From assembly GCA_012064385.1 (NCBI GenBank), contig QRDG01002512.1:87124-151123 (forward strand): a DNA stretch of 64,000 nucleotides, in the 5' to 3' direction. Positions 13,751 to 25,139 of this stretch are shown piece after piece (position 1 is the stretch's first letter; every line of letters begins with the position of its first letter). The notes under the pieces are model-generated. The model was not told the DNA's origin. It searched no databases and saw only the letters and a list, made by a program, of their open reading frames with translations. The stretch is from Puccinellia tenuiflora. Its lineage: Eukaryota; Streptophyta; Magnoliopsida; Poales; Poaceae. The position numbers were made by a program, and so were the translations under genes.

Positions 13751-14979
13751 GATCTACAAGGATTTTTGCAAAGACATCTGGACTTTTGTTTATGATAATT
13801 TTAGTTCATCTTAATGAACTCCCACTAAACTCAACATCTCTCTGGTTGTTTAGTGACACACGATCCAAATCCACTACACCACAACCGATCATCACGTGAG
13901 ATGATGTAGCTTCAATGGTGAACATCACCATGTTGATCATATCATCCATATGACTCGTGTTTAGCCTTTCGGCTCTTGTGTTCCGAGGCCATGTCTGTAC
14001 ATGCTAGGCTCGTCAAGGAAACCGTAGTATTTCCGCATGTGTAAACTGGCTTACACCCGTTGTATGTGAACGTAGAATCTATCACACCCGATCATCACGT
14101 GGTGCTTCGAAACGAAGAACTTTGGCAACGGTGCATACTAGGGGAGAACACATCTTGATATTAACGTGAGAGATCACCTTATCATGCTACCGTCGCGATC
14201 ACATCTAAGCATAACAATAAGGTGCACAAAAAGGATTAACATCACATGCAATTCATAATTGTGATATGATATGGCCTTTCTTCTTATGCTTTTGATCTCC
14301 ATCTTCAAAGCACCGGCAAGATCTCCATCTCCGGCATGATCTCCATCATCGTGGCGCCATCACCATGGTTGTCCACCAACTATTGCAACTACAACTAATG
14401 CTACTCTTAGCAATAAAGTAAAGCAATTACATGGTGATTCAATGACACGCAGGTCACATAAAATAAAAGACAACCATATGGCTCCTGCCGGTTGCCGTAC
14501 TCGACGACATGCAAGTCGCGAAAGATTACAAACATGATCATTGCATACATTATCACAAATCACATATTGGCCATACCACATCACATGTCCCCCTCTGCAA
14601 AAACAAGTTAGACGTCCTCTACTTTGTTTATGCAATTTTTACGTGGCTTGGGTCAACGAGATAGAACCGTTCTAGTCTACGCAAAAACCACAACGGTGAT
14701 ATAGTAGTTGCTTATTTACTCATCCTTTTGAAAGGCCTTCCATTGAAAATTGCATCTTCACTAAAGCAAGAGAAACAGACACCCGCCAGCCACTTATGCA
14801 AAACAAGTTGCATGTCAGTCGTGGAACCGGTCTCTCGTGCGTGGACGAGTAAGGTTGGTCCGGGCCGCTTCATCTCACAATACCGCAAAGACGCAAAGTG
14901 CACGCGAGAAGGTAGCAACATAAAATATCAACGCCCACAACACTTGTGTTCTAATCGCACCAACATCTACGAATAGATC
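13751..14979. other. 5' leader region of the BARE-like element
   Basis: On the minus strand this lies between the primer site and the gag remnant. No coding signal was found; small ORFs at 14360-14635 and 14712-14976 have no recognisable domain and overlap on opposite strands. Confidence 0.5.
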
Positions 14980-14981
14980 TA

Positions 14982-14994
14982 GGCTCTGATACCA
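14982..14994 (-). other. Primer binding site of the BARE-like element
   Basis: Minus-strand TGGTATCAGAGCC begins one base from the LTR edge at 14996 and fits initiator Met-tRNA priming. Confidence 0.9.
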
Positions 14995-14995
14995 C

Positions 14996-16913
14996 TGAAG
15001 GGGTCGCAGCATAGAAAACAAAAAATTTCCTACGCAGCAAGCGGAATAAACCCCAAGGATCTAGATCTACTAGACGAAGGTAGCGAAGATGAGATCCAAT
15101 CTCTTACCCTTGAAGATCAACAAACGCGTTTTGTCGGTGCAGGGGTTGGCTAGTCGATCCCCGCAACTAGACTCATCTAGTCGCGAGGAGATGTATTTCC
15201 TCGAAGTCCAATCCGACGAAGTGCCACAAGGGGTAGCACCTCCGCGGTATCCACACGTACGGCTCGATGTAGATCTCCGCCTTCTTGATCCCGCAAGCAA
15301 GGTGGAGATGGCTAGATGGATCTCGGCACCACGACGGTTGCGGTGGCGTTGATGATGTAGTGCTCCGTCCGACAGGGCTTCGCCAAGCCATGTGAGAGGG
15401 AGAGGGAGAGGACAAGGCGCAGCAGCCCTTTAGGGCAAAGGGGTGGTGCGGCTAGAGGTGGAGGTCTAGGCGGCGGCAGCCCTACGGGGAGAGATGGCGC
15501 ACGGCTAGGGCAAGGGAGGAGGAGGGGTGCGGCTAGGCAAGATGAGGGGCAGCCAAGGGTGTGCCGCACCCCCTCCCCTCTCCTCCTTTTATAGTGGGGC
15601 GGCTAGGGTTTGGAGGGGGGCTGGCCGGCCCCCACAACTTGGCCCCCAAGTCGAGTCCAACTGGACTTGGGCTTGGGCCCTTTCCAACTAGGGGTGGCTG
15701 GCCACCTAGTCCAACTAGGACTTGGCCTCCCCTTTCCCTGCCTTGGCCGGCTAGGCCCATATGGACCTCTAGGTGGTGCGCAGCCCAAGTGGTTGCTGCA
15801 CCCCCTTTGGTCCATGTGGGCCCCCTACATTAGGTGGGTCCCACTTCTAGACTCCTCTAGAACTTTCTAGAACCTTCCGGTGCCCTATGCAAATATTCCG
15901 GAACTTTTCCGATACCTCCGGAAACCACTTTCCTTATATGAATCTTATTCTCCGGACCACTCCGGAACTCCTCGTGATGTCCGGGATCCTATCCGAGACT
16001 CCGAATCACCATTCGTTCATTCCATCAAATTATCTCATCGCTAACCCTAGCTACATCGGAGCGTTAAGTGTGTGACCCTACGGGTTCGAGAACATGCAGA
16101 CATGATCATATCAATAATCAATAGCGGGACCGGGATGCCCATATTGACTCCTACATATTCAACGAAGTTCTTTATCGATTGAACCACGATGCCGGAGATT
16201 CTTAATCTCATATATGATTCCCTTTGTCTCACCGATATTTAATTTGCCCGAGATTTGATCGTCGATATCTCCATATCTAGTTCTATCTCGTTACCTGGCA
16301 AATTCTCTTTACTCGTCCATAATATAGGATCTCCGTGATTAACACTTAATCACATGGTTGCAACCTTTTCGATGCTATATTACCGAGAGGGCCCAGAGAT
16401 ATCTTTTCCGTCACAAGGAAGGACAAATCCCAGTCTTGATTCATGTCACCCAACAAATACCATCGGAGATACCTGAAAGCCACCTTTATAATCACCCAGT
16501 TACGAAGTGACGTTTGATGTCCACAAAGTACTCCTCCGGTAAACGGGAGTGACATAATCTCATGGTCTAAGGAAACTATACTTGGCATACTAAAAGTGTT
16601 GGCAATAAAACTGTTGTGACACGATCAATTGCAACTCTTTATTATTTGGGTCTTGTCCATCACATCATTACTCCTAATGATATGACTCCGTTATCAAGTG
16701 ACTATAACAAGTCCATGGTTAGGAAACTCTAACCATCTCTTGACTAACGAACTAGTCCGGTAGAGACTTACTAGGGACACCTGTTTGTTTATATTCCACA
16801 CATGTATTATGTTTCCGGTTAATACAATTATAGCATGGATAATAAACTATCATCATAAACATGAATATGCTAATAAACCATTTTATTATTGCCTCTAGGG
16901 CATATTCCCAACA
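14996..16913 (-). repeat. 5' LTR of the BARE-like element
   Basis: 1918 bp with a minus-strand TATA box at 15586-15593. It carries the same proline/glycine pseudo-ORFs as the partner LTR and borders the TCCGG duplication at 16914-16918. Confidence 0.92.
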
Positions 16914-17948
16914 TCCGGGAGTACCACCGGAAGTTCTGGGCGGTAGTACCGCTGGGAGCACCGGTACTTCCGGTAAAGCCGGTAGTTCCGGTCCTACTTC
17001 CGGTGCTACTTCCGTTTGAGTCCAGTACCCAACTTTCGTAAGCGGTACTGGGCTCCGGAAGTACCGTCGGAAGTTTCGAGCGGTAGTACCGCCCGCGTGG
17101 CCGGTACTTCTGGTCACTGAAAAAACAGCAGAACACCCGGTACGATAAAAAACATAACTTAATCATCCGGACTCCGTTTTCGATGATCTTGGTCTCGTTG
17201 GATTCGCAACGAAAAGATCTACAAGATCATGCAGAGAAACATCATGGTCCATCATGTGAGGAGGAAACCACAAGTAGAGAGTTTGACCTCTCTTAGAAAA
17301 GACACACCGGTAAAACCTCAATAACAAAAACGCAAGAAGATATTCATGAGGTCCGTTTTTGATGAACACAAACTCTAAATTCTCACATGGATAACAACTA
17401 AATAAGAACCAATAAAGATGAAAGCAAGGATGCAAAGGTTTGAGCTCTCCACGAATGATACGATCAAGTTACTCGGTCGATAGCCCCTCTTGATAGTACG
17501 GTTATCTACCCTATAACCCAGTCTCTCAACTAAACAACACGAGACCGGTAAAATAGAAACCCTATCAAGAACATACCTTTGCCTTGCGCATTAATCCACT
17601 TGAGGTCGATGATGGCGATCTTCATCTCCTCAAGACGCACCACCTTTCTTGATTGCGCTTCGCTTGGTGAAGATTCTCAAGTTGCTCCCCCATACACTGA
17701 TATGGGAGAGGCATACACTGATATGGGAGATGCACCTCTTCGGCAAATCTTCACATGGACTTGAGTGTTGATCAACTCACACTTAGCCTTGATCAACACA
17801 TACTCTCTTCCCCTAGCCTTGACTCCAACAAATGGAGATCAAGCAATGCAAATGGACACTCCTACAAATATAGCTCAATACAAACATTAGTCCATAGAGA
17901 TTGTCATTAATTACCAAAACCACACATGGGGGCAACCATGCACTTTCA

Positions 17949-19617
17949 ATCTCCCCCATTTTGGTAATTGATGATAATCCGTTTTAAAGAGGGTTTATCT
18001 AATGAATAAAGCATCCTTGCAAGACAAACTAGCAAGGATGCAAAGCGCATTAAAGGCAAATGCAACAAAAACATAAAGCCCAAATTCCCTTAAACCCTCT
18101 AAACTTCTCCCCCATTGGCATCGATTGCCGAAATGGGAAGAAAAATTTAGAAAGCCAATATAATATGAGTTCCTCTATAAAGTGTGCATTTCTCAAAATA
18201 TGAGTGAAATCAAATGCACATATTCATTGACGAATAATTAGAGGGAATCAAACTATATTGAGGATCCAAAGATTGCAAAAAGATGAAATCATTCTAAACA
18301 TCTCCACAAAGGAGAAAAGCAATCGAAAAGATCTAAAGCGAGAGTTCTAAATAAAAATGGAGAAGCTCCCCAATATTCATGCACAATTGAGGAGTGCACA
18401 AATATGGAATCCTTGATCCCCCAAAATCATCTAGAACACGCAACGAGTGCAAGAGTGCATAAAGCAAAAGCAAATCATAGCACTTGCACCAAATATGTGG
18501 TTGAGCCATAAGGAGATACCAATTTTCAAAGATTCAACATAAGATAGGCCCAACCGAGATAGAAAGAAGATCTTTAAAGGATATGTTCGCAAGCTTAGGG
18601 ATACCAATTGGAAACTAAAACCAATTGAAAATGGCAAAAGCTAGTGAGAGCATTTAGTCAATTAAAATTCAACATGCTCACCATGATAAGCATGAAGTCA
18701 AAGATCTTCAACAAATACGTGAGTGTGCAAAGATACCAATAAAAATGAGACAAGCACTCATGAGGCAAATTTTGAGCCACCAAAGAATTATAGATAAAAT
18801 AAGGTAGCTCAAAAATTAGGATACCAACTAAAAGGTGACCTCTCTCATATGTATAGGTTTCTAAGTAGACAAATCATAGAAGATATATATCCACAAAGAA
18901 ACTTGCACATATGAAATGGTCGAAGAAGGAGAGACCAAGGTATCCAAGAGGGAAGTCATGAATATACAAAAGAGATTATTGCTTAAAAGCATAGCACATA
19001 GCTCAAATTTATCTCATTGTATGTAAATGAACTTCAAAAAATATCAAAGACATCACACAAATCACTAAGGGAACAAGAGATAGTGTAGATGCTTTGAGAT
19101 AGGCAACAAGTATCACAAAGAATTAATATCAATTGAAGAAAAATGTTTTTGCAATTTCATCACAAATATCACAAAGATATACCAAGTGAAGAAAATAAGC
19201 CAAAACCACAACAATTGCACATTAACGCTTTCATGCCAAGAAGCAACCTACACAAGGTTGAGACTAGAAAAGTATGCATGGGATAGATACTTGTTACCGA
19301 GATGACATTGGTGATGAAGATGATGAGAGTTTGTTTGTCATCAAAGCTTGACTCCGACAATCACACGGTGAGAACACCTTCCTTATGAATGAGGCAAGCA
19401 TCCAATACATCTCCATTGTACCTAAAACAAAATTCAAGCACAAAATGGTTCCCAAACTCATTGGGTCCCATAGTAGTTAGATCAACTACAATATATAGGA
19501 CATACTCCACATAAATATGTGCATATAGATATGAAATTGAATTTCATGCACATCTTAGCCGATTTAGGATTTGGTGGAGTATCCCCTATATATTGGAACT
19601 AGAAAGACAAACATGTC

Positions 19618-19621
<4 letters not shown>
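17949..19621 (-). mobile_element. Internal 3' region of element M1
   Basis: AT-rich and non-coding. On the plus strand it holds repeated CTCCCCCATT-type tracts (17951-17960, 18108-18117), i.e. a polypurine tract and a second copy on the minus strand. It also has many variants of GATACCAATTG, as in the 3' part of F1. It ends in a (TA)n run. The rest of this element is not contiguous. Confidence 0.6.

Positions 19622-19689
<68 letters not shown>
19622..19689. repeat. (TA)n microsatellite
   Basis: An almost pure TA dinucleotide run of about 66 bp lies at the edge of the TIR element that follows. The Ile-Tyr ORFs crossing it are artefacts. Confidence 0.97.
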
Positions 19690-19690
<1 letters not shown>

Positions 19691-20088
19691 AGAGACAATT
19701 TGCTACCCGCATGGGTAGCTACACACCCATGCGTTATACGGAGATGCATGCCGTATGTATCAGTTTTAGCTTGTTTTCCTAGTAAAACACGGATATTTGG
19801 TGTACAAAACTGGTTTCGGAATTTTCAAAAAAATATTTTTTGATCGTCATTTTTAGCTTTTTTTCATAGTTGACTTTTTTGTTGACTTTTGGGTCAAAGT
19901 TTACTAAAAAAATCACGACAGATGGAAAAAAATTCGAAAAAATTTCAAAATACTTTTTAATATTTCTATCAACTCTACTAGTGACATCTCCCTTGTCTAC
20001 TTGAGTAATCTCATTTTACCGTTGCATATATATGTTTTGGTCAAACTTAGGGTGTGTAGCTACCCATGGGGGTAGCAAGTCTTTTCCG
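19690..20088 (-). mobile_element. TIR element (MITE-like), complete copy 2
   Basis: About 400 bp with terminal inverted repeats: the left end TTGCTACCC..ATGGGTAGC, then TACACACCC, is mirrored at 20047-20078. The interior has no ORF and is rich in A/T runs with GTCAACAAAAAAGTCAAC-type motifs. The left side abuts a long (TA)n tract. The copy at 6368-6701 also starts beside TA repeats, which fits a TA-microsatellite-targeting MITE such as Micron of rice; that assignment is an inference. Confidence 0.75.
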
Positions 20089-20170
20089 TTGTCCATAAAT
20101 CGCAATACACCTTATATTTCGAATTTTTTCTCAAAACCTTAGACACCTTATATTTAGGAACGGAGGGAGT
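20089..20170. mobile_element. One arm of a Stowaway-like MITE
   Basis: It ends in TATTTAGGAACGGAGGGAG followed by TA, the right terminus of a Stowaway element. The opposite terminus is absent, so only about 70-80 bp remain next to the TIR element. Confidence 0.6.
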
Positions 20171-20441
20171 ATTAGACATGGATTGAAGTTGCGAACCGAT
20201 GATCGTATGGGGTGCAGAATCGACGACGACCATTGAGAGTGCTGGACGCGGGGATGGAGGAAAAGTAGAAAAGTTGCACCATTTTTTTTTGCGGGTAAAA
20301 GAGGATTAAATTAAGATGCACCAAATTGAGAGGAAGGGACACAAAGCTGCTAGTAGTAATGAACGATGAGCGACACTAATGATGTGGTTGGTATGAGGCA
20401 TGAGGTGAAATGTAGTGGGTTCATTCCGCACCTAGATTATA

Positions 20442-21118
20442 TATTCTCATGTTTGGTTGGAGAAGAGTCGGAACCGACTACTTCTCCAAAAGAGAATATA
20501 CCTCTAATATACTGAACCTAGCGATTCCTCCAAATCGGAGGAATCACATGGTTCTTGGTCCGTTAACAATAGAGAAAAAAATTAAAACTCTTGTCTTACC
20601 GTCGGGTTGTTCTCACCCGCCGCCATTGCAGCTCCTCACCCCGCTATCGCACCTTACCGCTGTCGCAACTACTCACCCCGCTCGTCGTCGCACCTCCTCA
20701 CCCCGCCCGCCGTTGCAGCTCATCACCCTGCCGCCACCGCCAAGCTCCTCATCTGCCGCAGCCACACCCTGTCGCCGCAGCTCCTCACCCGCCCGCCGTT
20801 GCGGCTCCTCACCTCGCCCGTCGTCGCAGCTCCTCACCCCCGCCGCCGCCAAGCTCCTCATTTCCTTCAGCTGTAGCTCCTCAGCCCGCCGCCGCCGTTT
20901 CTGCACCTCACCCCGCCGCCGCTCCTCAAGCCCGTCGTCCCCGGGGTAATCTTACCATTTCTATGTAAAAAGGCGAGCTGAACCAATTCCATTCGATGCT
21001 ATCTCTCCAACCAAACATTAAGATGGAAACGGTCCATTATACCTAATTCCCCAACCAAACATAGGAACGGAACCGACCCATTCCCTGAGAATGGAACCAT
21101 GTCATTCCATTCTACTTG
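20442..21118. mobile_element. Unclassified fold-back element with GC-rich core
   Basis: The motif ATGTTTGGTTGGAGA occurs near 20450 and twice in inverted orientation near 21005 and 21052, and the right edge reads as inverted GGGTCTGTTTG. The core (about 20600-20940) is an imperfect tandem array of a roughly 30-bp unit of the form CGCCGTTGCAGCTCCTCACC. It yields proline/serine-rich ORFs on both strands (such as 20449-20949) that I do not consider genes. The right arm resembles MITEs beginning GGGTCTGTTTGG; the left edge is not clear. Confidence 0.4.
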
Positions 21119-22748
21119 GTTTCGGAAGCAAACAGACCCTAACTCCATGGGCAGTTACGGGCTTACGTCAAGCGAGAGGTCGCAAACTCGCAGCAACATC
21201 ATAAGAGGAACCGAGGCGGCTGATGAAAGTATGTACATCGACAACTTTGGAAATTTTTTGAACATAGGCGACAACTTTGGATTGGTGACATTGGCACGAT
21301 GGAACAACATAATGGACAGATCTGAGATGAGAATCATACCATTCTGGTTGACTGATGATATGGATGCTGCATGTCATGACAACTTGAATGATCCCCTACT
21401 AGTGACGTTTTGATTTATAAAATATATAGATAAGATGACATTGCAAATGGGAAACATATTTATCTAGATCTGCAATTTTTACTAGAATTACAACAAAATA
21501 TCTGGAGAATTGGAAAAAAGAATAAAATTCACTTGGGGAAAGTCAACAGTTGGGGGAAAAAAAGGTTAAAGTTAGCGAGTCAACGGTTGGGAGAAAAAGG
21601 TTAAAGTTAGTGACAAGGGCCTCCACATATTGTCTAATATTTATGTCTTTTCGTCTATTACAAATGATATTGCATATTAATACACATTGTGGCTTGTGCT
21701 TTGATTTCTATTGTAGTAAATTTGTCAACATTACTCTAGCAATAGGGGACACAAGTTGTCATGACAAATCAAAAAGCAATGCTCACAAGTAGATAGTACT
21801 TAATACACCATAACCATATATACTTTAACCATAACCATAGGTACTTCAATAATACACCCTCAACCATAGATACTTGAATCATACACCAGAAACCATAGGT
21901 ACTATTTCTGATCCGCACACTGCCACCACCAGAATTTTGAGATAGAACGATACAAGATACAAAGCGGAGGTCCAGAAGCAAGATCCTCCCGGCACGTGTC
22001 CTCACAGTCATTCTGAATGCCTGTCATGATACACAAGAAAAAGTGTCATAGAGCAACCGATGGGTGACTAATAATATTTTAAGTGGCAAAAGATCAAGAG
22101 TACCAAGACATTACTTTTACCATTGCACTAATGCTGTTAAGCTGGAACAAACAATTATCACAAAAAACACATTTTGCTCTCAGCAAAAGTATTGGTGATG
22201 ATATATCATCTCAAAACGTGACAGCGCATTGCACTGAGCTTGCAAGAACACTACGATTGTACATGCTAATAAGAACTATTACAGGGCAATGCTTTATCAC
22301 CTTGCCTTCAAGCATAACAAGGAACTACTATGACAGAAATAAAGCACACATGCTGATGACAGAGTTAATAGTGAGACACATATACACCCAAGTAGTCTCT
22401 GCCCACTAGACACTACGCCTAAACTAACAGGTGAACACACACGGTGATTGATGGCTATGTACTGCCATGGGTACTAAAGTCCAGTATTATGAATTGGGTG
22501 ACCGACAAAAGAAAAAACTTGGCATGCATACTCTTATGGGGCTAACACAAAATAATATGCAAAACACCTGATTATCCTAGAGAGTATATAATATCTACAT
22601 AAACTGGAACAAAGTTGACTATATATTCCACACCACACAGATTCATTTGTCCATTGATAAAGCAATGCATTTAGTCGAGTGGTTTCAGAGATATATTCCA
22701 CACCATATGGATTAATTTATTCAACATAGCAAGCACTTCTAGAGAGTA
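21119..22748. other. Intergenic sequence
   Basis: About 1.6 kb with no recognised gene. A 104-codon ORF at 21099-21413 and a 108-codon ORF at 22083-22409 have no known domain and no support. A short duplicated stretch (AAAGGTTAAAGTTAG) sits near 21562-21609. Confidence 0.5.
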
Positions 22749-22852
22749 TTCCCTACGTCCCATATTAGTTGTCGCTGAAACGGATGAATCTACACACTAA
22801 AATACGTCTAGATATATCCGTTTGAGCGACAACTAATATGGCACGGAGGGAG
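22749..22852. mobile_element. Stowaway MITE (104 bp)
   Basis: TA duplications at 22747-22748 and 22853-22854 flank an inverted repeat. The left arm carries CATATTAGTTGTCGCT and the right arm its complement followed by ACGGAGGGAG. The loop contains ACGTCTAGATATATCCG, as in Mariner-derived MITEs of grasses. Confidence 0.88.
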
Positions 22853-22854
22853 TA

Positions 22855-24098
22855 TATAATATCTATATAAACTGGAACTCAGTTGACTTTATATTCCACA
22901 ACACACAGATTAAGATTAATTTGTCCATTGAGCAATGCATTTCGAGCAATTCTAGATGTCCCATTAGATGTATATCACAACAATAAAATCTGTGCTGTTG
23001 ATGAATATTGTTAATTGTGAACAGACTTCTTTTCCAAATAATATCTGCCCACTAAGATGTAGATTCCCTCATATAGTTATCATACATATCGCTAATGCAT
23101 TGTTGTGTGACTATATACTGTTACAGGGTACATGGCTAGGATAGAGCATTAGAGGCGTTGCATGCAAACTCAGTATTCCTATTTACTATTTGTTTATCCT
23201 CCACTAATGATGCAAGGTTAATTTAAAGTGATTCGTGATTATTAAATGCAGCAAGGTTTTACATGCTCAAGTACTTAAAGTTCTAGGTATCCGTGCTAAA
23301 TCAGTTAACTTTACACCCTAATCTCATAAAAGTTTCGATCCAATCATGAAGTGCAACAGCTGATACTTGAGGGTTGTACAACATCTGATTTTGCACTCCT
23401 GTGTGGAAACATCAAACTTTGGCAAGAGCTCAAGGTGGTAAGGAATCTATGTGTGCATACTAGAAGTTCATGTACTAGAAACAACTGTTTAGTGTTTACG
23501 TCCGCATAGTAGAAAGCCATCTAGAAATCCTGTTTCAAGGGTCTCCAAGAGAAGACGCCAGGTTACTTTGTAGTGTCTTACTATAAAAAAGATTCAGCAC
23601 AATCCTCACAGGCTATTCCACAGAGATGACAAATCGCTGTGCATGGAGACATTTACTATAGGTACCTATCCCTGCTCTTAGTATTTCACCTGACAATCAG
23701 TTGAAAAGAACTGCACAAACAGGGAAAACTGTAACAAGACTTTTGCTGCAACAAAGTAACTAAAATAAAATACTGCAGGCTTATCCTAGTATAATCCTCA
23801 CGAAACATACAACTAAAAAATCACAAAGCTAGCTCAAGCAGTGCTCACTTCAGTCTACAGCAACCTGTACAAAAGTGAAAGGTGCAATGATGGACTTGAG
23901 TAGTTCAACTCCAAAATATGTTTTAGGCATCATTAAGCAAATTCAAGTAGGACATGCAAACACAAAGCATACAGATAGTAATGTGGGACTACAATAGTAA
24001 TGTGCATACAGATGATCTAGCTTAGCATGGGTAATAGACGAAAGCGTAGCTAAAGCTGAAACAACACGAGCATACGTACAATTAGAGGGCCGTGATGC
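22855..24098. other. 3' flank of the minus-strand DUF1668 gene
   Basis: AT-rich sequence without a convincing ORF. A segment near 22855-22950 loosely repeats 22583-22690 (AACTGGAAC..AGTTGACT, then ATTCCACA), a short local duplication around the Stowaway element. Part of this stretch is presumably 3' UTR. Confidence 0.45.
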
Positions 24099-25139
24099 TT
24101 ACATTGTAAAAGCAGCCACCACCGGTGCAGGACGAGCCAGAAAAGAAGATCGATCAAGCAGTTTTAAAACCTGCCTCCGCCACTTCACTACTTCAAGGTT
24201 GGTACTAGTATCATCCCCCTTCACCAAAGAGTATGCATGCTGAATAACACGTGCTTTCTCCAAGACAGTATCTGGATCGCGATCAACGGACCGAACATCG
24301 AAGGAAGAGAAGCTGCCCTCCCCCAAGGCACAAAGATGCTGCCCTGGAACAATGCGACCCTTTGGAAGGATGAGTGGCAACTCAAGAATGGACAGCTCGG
24401 TCTTCCCAGAGGGTGTATCTTTTGCCGGGAATACAGCCATGTAGTAGACTGCAGAAATGTCTTGTCTCTCTTTGGAGCGGGCGACGAAGAGGTGGTCGGC
24501 AAGGGGTACGGCCTGGCCGACGAAAGGCAAGCTCTTGTCGTCCACCATTTCCCACACCCGTCTGTCCATGTCAAAGGCGCAGGTCCCCTTCTCCTGCTGC
24601 TGCTGCTGCTGCTGATGCTGAAAGGAGACAGAGAGCAGGATGTGGGAGTCGACAACGGCATAGGCAGCGACACGCACGTCGGGCGGGTTGAGGTATTCGA
24701 GCGGGTTGATACAAAACGGGAAGATGGGTGGCGGCGGGATCCTATGGGAGGCAACGCGGCCGCTGCTGAAGCTGATGGCCTCGAACCAGGGCAGGAAATC
24801 AGGACCGTCATCGATTTTGGGTCGACTGGAGAGGACGTAGAGCATGTCGCGGTGCGGGATCAGGACGGGGTTCACCTTGTTGCAGGAGAGGGAAGGCCCC
24901 CACGACTCCGTGGAGGTGGTTAGGTCGTAGACAGTGAAGTGACGACTGCAGTCCCCGCCGACGCCGACGATCCAGCGGGAGTCCACCGCCGCGAAGGACA
25001 TGCCGCGCTTGGCGTGGCGCAGGGGCGTCGTTTTGCCGGCAGTGAAGATGGAGTGGGAGGGCTCCTCGACCTCGTGCTCCACCACAAGGTACACCGGCTT
25101 GTCGCCGGCGGCATCTTCTCTCTTCCGCTTGCGAGTCAT
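24099..25139 (-). CDS. DUF1668-type protein (kelch/beta-propeller-like), gene A
   Basis: One open frame of 346 codons, with no internal stop. The layout matches the grass-expanded DUF1668 family (PF07893): an N-terminal segment ending in WIVGVGG (residues 56-62), then FLPWFE (115-120), AYAVVDSHILLSV (159-171), GTCAFD (185-190) and a KSLPF..Q block (about 202-208). A basic RKRKRE at residues 3-8 could be a nuclear signal. Residues 174-182 form a Q-rich run encoded by a CTG/CAG repeat (24596-24619). The function of the family is unknown; a propeller-like fold is an inference. The next gene (25403-26569) is a diverged paralogue in head-to-head orientation with the same ordered motifs and a similar C-terminus (V-x-x-x-F-[TS]-M), so the pair probably arose by inverted duplication. 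The length is normal for the family. Splicing in the UTRs cannot be excluded. Confidence 0.8.
   Translation of the reverse strand: MTRKRKREDAAGDKPVYLVVEHEVEEPSHSIFTAGKTTPLRHAKRGMSFAAVDSRWIVGVGGDCSRHFTVYDLTTSTESWGPSLSCNKVNPVLIPHRDMLYVLSSRPKIDDGPDFLPWFEAISFSSGRVASHRIPPPPIFPFCINPLEYLNPPDVRVAAYAVVDSHILLSVSFQHQQQQQQQEKGTCAFDMDRRVWEMVDDKSLPFVGQAVPLADHLFVARSKERQDISAVYYMAVFPAKDTPSGKTELSILELPLILPKGRIVPGQHLCALGEGSFSSFDVRSVDRDPDTVLEKARVIQHAYSLVKGDDTSTNLEVVKWRRQVLKLLDRSSFLARPAPVVAAFTM
24596..24619 (-). repeat. CAG trinucleotide repeat in gene A
   Basis: Eight triplets on the plus strand (CTG with one GAT interruption nearby) encode glutamine and histidine at residues 174-182. This run is absent from the paralogue at the equivalent place and is likely length-polymorphic. 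Confidence 0.85.

Larger units (their letters stand above)
8375..16913 (-). mobile_element. Complete BARE/Angela-like Copia element, non-autonomous, nested in the M1 LTR
   Basis: The element is 8539 bp long, with two LTRs of 1918 bp each and TG...CA ends, flanked by the 5-bp duplication TCCGG (8370-8374 and 16914-16918). On the minus strand the LTR begins TGTTGGGAATATGCCCTAG, close to the start known for the BARE/Angela/WIS group. The primer site (minus strand TGGTATCAGAGCC, about 14982-14994) abuts the LTR at 14996, and the polypurine tract (minus strand AAGTGGGAGAC) abuts the LTR at 10292. The internal 4.7 kb has only a gag remnant and no recognisable pol, so mobilisation would have needed enzymes from another element. 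The LTR pair differs at about 11 substitutions and 6 one-base indels by my reading. Confidence 0.92.
7022..17948 (-). mobile_element. 3' LTR of element M1, interrupted by a nested BARE-like element
   Basis: On the minus strand the LTR starts TGAAAGTGC at 17948 and ends GTTCTTTCA at 7022. Its two parts, 7022-8374 and 16919-17948, total about 2383 bp and match the F1 LTR in inverted orientation. A polypurine stretch (minus strand CCAAAATGGGGGAGA) lies at about 17950-17964, right outside the TG end, so this is the 3' LTR of a minus-strand element whose internal DNA continues to higher coordinates. Relative to F1 it lacks about 23 bp near 17365 and has a short tandem duplication (CATACACTGATATGGGAGA) near 17692-17735. 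Confidence 0.85.

Noticed and set aside
19564..19843. Ile-Tyr repeat ORFs
   Set aside because: They are translations of the (TA)n microsatellite.
20449..20968. Proline/serine-rich ORFs, up to 166 codons
   Set aside because: They are produced by a GC-rich minisatellite; three frames and the opposite strand are open alike.
24221..24923. ORFs of 196 and 228 codons overlapping gene A in other frames
   Set aside because: They are shadows of the GC-rich DUF1668 frame and contain no family motifs.
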